From: Caprimulgus europaeus
Lineage: Eukaryota; Chordata; Aves; Caprimulgiformes; Caprimulgidae
DNA: 64,000 bases
Direction of reading: 5' to 3'
Assembly (NCBI GenBank): GCA_907165065.1
Contig: OU015524.1
Span: forward strand, 42,785,295-42,849,294
In this document: positions 60,387-64,000 of the stretch, in pieces
Position numbering within the stretch: position 1 is the stretch's first letter
Layout: every line of letters starts with the position of its first letter
Position numbers and translations under genes: made by a program
Notes under the pieces: generated by a model
The model's input: the letters and a program-made list of their open reading frames with translations, nothing else
Told to the model about the DNA's origin: nothing
The model's database searches: none

Positions 60387-63300
60387 GTACAATTAGAATG
60401 CTATTTTCTTGAATAATTTAAATAAAATCCAGAAAATATAGGGAGGATTACATATCAAATCAACTTGTCTATATTAAGTTGTCTTTTAGAAGCCCACAGC
60501 TTTTTAATTTGATTGTAGCAGGTTTTCAGGCCCTGACAGTTATGTTGCTAATAAGTCATGTTTGCTGTGTTAATCCTAGAGTCAGTGACAGTAAATCGTG
60601 ACTGCTTTCATTCAACTGCTAAGTGGTAATTTTAAAGGTAGTGTCTTTGTACTACTGCGTCTGGAAAAGGATTGTATATGCAACTTTTTGACAGCTTGCA
60701 GTACTTGTCTTCTTAGAAAAGTGTGTAATTTGAAATGGAAATATTGCAATGATTTCCATTTCTTATAAGTTGTTGTCTTAGTTCTGATTTTAGTGTTTCC
60801 TATCTAGAGAACCGTTATTCCTTTGAAAAATATGTAGAAATACTCAATTTTCAAGTAGTATGTAATATTACTTTTTTATTACTTTAAGCCTTTTTTTTTT
60901 TCCTCTGTGTTGGAATCTGAGAAGCAAAATAAAACTTTGAAGCTGGATACTTCTGTTTTCAGATATGTTTAACTTGAAAATGAATTTACATTTTTACTGA
61001 GCAGTCAGATGGTTGCCTGCCACTGGAAAAAGGAGGTTCCACTGTTTTAGGGCAGTCTGTCCTGCCCCTTCCCTACTTTCAGCCCTTGGGTTTGTCTGAC
61101 TCTGCATTAGGCCAATGCATCCCTTTAACCTCGTAGATTTTTAGTTTGAATGTTTGGCGCTGGTTGTTGTTTGGTTGTGTTGTTTCTTTTTTCTCTTTTT
61201 TTATTTTCTCCCCAGGATATAGCTAGTTATCTATCTGATTTGAAATCAGACAAGTATTAAACTCGTGCAAGATGGGGCTGTGAATGTGAGGAAGGAGAAA
61301 AAAGCAATAGAATCTTCCCTTTCTAGTCTGAGCAAGCAGTAATGTGCAACTTCACCTTGACTCCTCCTGCTCCATGATACAGTTCTAACTTCACTTTTCA
61401 GGAGAAACAAGATACATGCAACTTCAGTGATAATACATCACTTATTAGTGGTAATTAGACTCTCCAGAGGCAACAGAAAGATACAAAACATAGTATTTGA
61501 AGAAGAGGAGCAACAGGTCTAGAAGGTTTTATACAACAGTAATTTAATCCTGCAAATTTAGAGCTAGTCTTCATTTCAACGGCAGTTGTTCAGATCATAC
61601 TTTAATGGTGTGTTGCAATCCTACCTCATCTTTTGTACTAATCTTCCTAATAGATTGGCAATTACAAGGGTCAGTTTGCAGTCCTCCCATCACCACACAT
61701 TATTTAGTACTCCCATTTGTGACAGGGAAGAATTTGTGTTGAACAAGCAAACTGAATAAGAAAGTCGGCACATTTTTCACCCTTTCCCCTCTGAATAAGC
61801 CACAGAGTTTTTTTGATGTCCCTACACACAATCATGGAAGTGCGATTGTGGAAATTGTGAGGGAAGGCGATGATCATCCAGGTCAACTACAGTGCAGCTA
61901 AATACTGAATAAGCATAGGGGGAGTATACTTGTTCTGGGAGTGAAAACACTCCTACTCTAAAATAATTTAATTTGTAGTAGAAATTTGGATCATGAACTT
62001 GTATAACTTCAGTCACAATATTCCCCTTGTGTTACTAGTCGAACAGCCATAAAAGAATTCAAACTTTAATGTATAATACTGAATGGACTAGCTAGTTTTT
62101 ATTTAAAGTCCAAATAAAACTTTCTTTTTAAAGTCTTGTTGAAATTGTGCTAGGTGGTTTCTAGATAGTTAGTGGAACACTTCTCAATGAAAGAAGTAAA
62201 GGAATACAAGATTTTCTTTGTACAGTTTTATGCATCAAAACACACAAACTATAGAAGCCTCATGATAAGGAATCTAACTTTTAATCTGTGACAAGTATTG
62301 AATAATACTCTAAATGATAATAATGAAATCTAATACTTCAGACCCTAAAGAAAGTGGAAGGACATTCTATGTAGTCAGTGCGTGATTGGTATTGATTAAA
62401 GTACAAGTGCTACACAACCTGAGTTTGTCTCGGAAGTGTCTGTGTGCGTGCACTGTTTTTTAGTGCTCCTGAATCATTCTGGGACTAGTATATCTTGATT
62501 TGCAAGTGTTCTTTCTGAATTAAGCTGCAGTTTAGCCAGCAGTATTCTTTTATTTACAGTGTTCCTCTGTGTAAGAACAGCAACTGCCTAGTTACTTTGA
62601 TCTTCCTAAGTGTGTTAGCATTTTTTTATTGTTAGAGTTTTCTTTGAAGAAGGTCATGGTGTAACTATGTTAGCTGATCTTTCTTTTGGGAGAAAATGGT
62701 GGGAAGGGCATGTTTTATATACTAGGTCTTATTGTGAAGGTGATGTAAAATGTAACACTTCTTTGTGCTTTATTTAAAAAAAGAAGATGAGTGAAAAAAA
62801 TACAAGAACCCTCTAAAATTTTAGGGTTTTTTTTCCCCCTACAGATTTTTTTGTGGTTTCGATAGAGGATATTGGGGGGGGGAGGGTTGCTACCTAAAAT
62901 CTCTGCTTTTAATATATCTGTGCTAGCATGGCTTGAACTGTATCTAGAAGATAGTTGTCATCACTCTGAAGAAGTCGTACCATCTGCTCAATGTCTTGTT
63001 AGTTTTTTTTGATTGAGGAATCTCTTTAACCTTTTAAAACTGAATTTATAATTCCCAGTCATGCTGAATAAGTACATCAAAACGGAAACCTGGAAAACAG
63101 TCGTGCCTTCAGATGTTCTATAGCAGTTAACTTTGTATGCCTGTTTGGAAATACAGAAAGAACTAACCTGCTGAAAGGTTTGACAGAGGAATTTAGTATA
63201 ATAAAGGGCAGTTGAGCAAGTCAAACATTAAATTTTGCTCTTTGTGGATCTTTTGTGGTATTGATAGAACATTTGAAGAGGGAATTCCTTCTGGTTTGCT

Positions 63301-64000
63301 TTAATTTGGATATGTAGTGCCACAGAACAATTTATCCTTCAAACATTAAAGGTTGTTTCTTTATTTCTAGTACATAGTTTTGATTTTTCTTAACTGTCAA
63401 AATTAAGATAATAGATGGCAGGGAGAGGAAAATCTGTCTGTAATTCATCTCAGATTCTTCATCTTGTGCTACTTTGTATCAGAGGTATAGTGATCTAGTT
63501 TTACTTATGCTTGGTATATTATGTATAATGCTGGAAGGAAAATGTGAATTTGTTTCTTTTTTATTATTATTGCTGAGGTTCTGGTTTGACAATTCAGTGA
63601 GTGCAGCCATTGGGCTTGTTACTATATTCCCCTCAAAAAACAGGCCACTTAAAGCAAATCACCGATGCTGTATAAAATGTACTCTGCCAGTTAAATGTGT
63701 TCAAAGCATAAAGGGGTTTTTTAATGGAATAATTGTTCAAGACAGCTCAGTGATTTCAGTTTTTCTCCAAATTAAAATATTGAGTAGTGTATTTCTTTTA
63801 TCATAGCAGGAACCCTTCAGGTACCACATGCAGTGGATTCCAAGTTCATCAGAGCATGGGATTTAGAATTCAGTTGTTTCTTCTGATGTAAAGTGAAAGT
63901 ATAGGATATAAATTAAATTAATTAGAAAAATGTTCCTACATATAAGGGGAAGACATGTTTTTTCTGAAGACTAAATTGATTAAGTGTTTAGTCTCAATCT
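60387..64000 (+). other. ERO1B: ERO1B intron 2, running off the window
   Basis: No further ERO1B exon was recognised before the right edge. It contains a nine-G run at 62874-62882 and T-rich patches near 60890 and 61190. Confidence 0.6.

Noticed and set aside
62874-62882. Nine-G runs here and at 4469-4477 as possible regulatory elements
   Set aside because: They are short homopolymers in introns with no other G-tracts close enough to make a convincing quadruplex.
1-64000. tRNA, snoRNA, microRNA or CRISPR-like arrays
   Set aside because: No tRNA-like box pattern, box C/D or H/ACA candidate, or regular spaced repeats were noticed. A covariance-model search would be needed to exclude small RNAs in introns.

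Overview
This 64 kb window is vertebrate genomic DNA, almost certainly from a bird. It has intron-rich genes with GT/AG splice sites, CpG-island promoters, a well preserved avian-type CR1 LINE 3' end and an older LTR that resembles the ERVL-type LTRs common in non-galliform birds. The species cannot be fixed from sequence alone. Exons were placed by reading translated frames against recalled human orthologues and checking that splice sites and reading phases join without a break.

Four protein-coding genes are supported, in the order HEATR1 (+), LGALS8 (-), EDARADD (-), ERO1B (+). This is the neighbourhood found on human chromosome 1q42-43. (1) Positions 1-5300 hold the last nine coding exons of HEATR1, the UTP10 homologue of the small-subunit processome. 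It ends tail-to-tail with LGALS8. (2) Positions about 6370-21200 hold a complete galectin-8 gene. It has nine coding exons for 315 residues, with two carbohydrate-recognition domains joined by a linker, and a CpG-island promoter at 20460-21180. (3) Positions 31710-46105 hold a complete EDARADD gene. It has six coding exons for 214 residues with a C-terminal death domain, and its CpG-island promoter lies around 45880-46640. (4) Positions 55459-60386 hold the first two coding exons of ERO1B, an ER thiol oxidase, running off the right end. Its promoter sits in a large CpG island (54650-55990) that contains a perfect ER-stress response element and a ZNF143/THAP11-type ACTACA motif.

The four genes do not form a pathway. 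They act in nucleolar rRNA production, glycan recognition, ectodysplasin/NF-kB signalling and oxidative protein folding. Between them lie introns and intergenic DNA with CR1 fragments, homopolymer runs (including 27 consecutive G) and simple repeats. Most open frames of 60-150 codons in these spaces, and the long GC-rich frames in the CpG islands, look like chance.

No undescribed biological system was found. The most useful observations are the ERSE in the ERO1B promoter, the repeated three-exon architecture of the two galectin domains, the 78-nt intron and 27-nt exon in the galectin linker, and a tryptophan next to a glycan-binding glutamate in the N-terminal domain.
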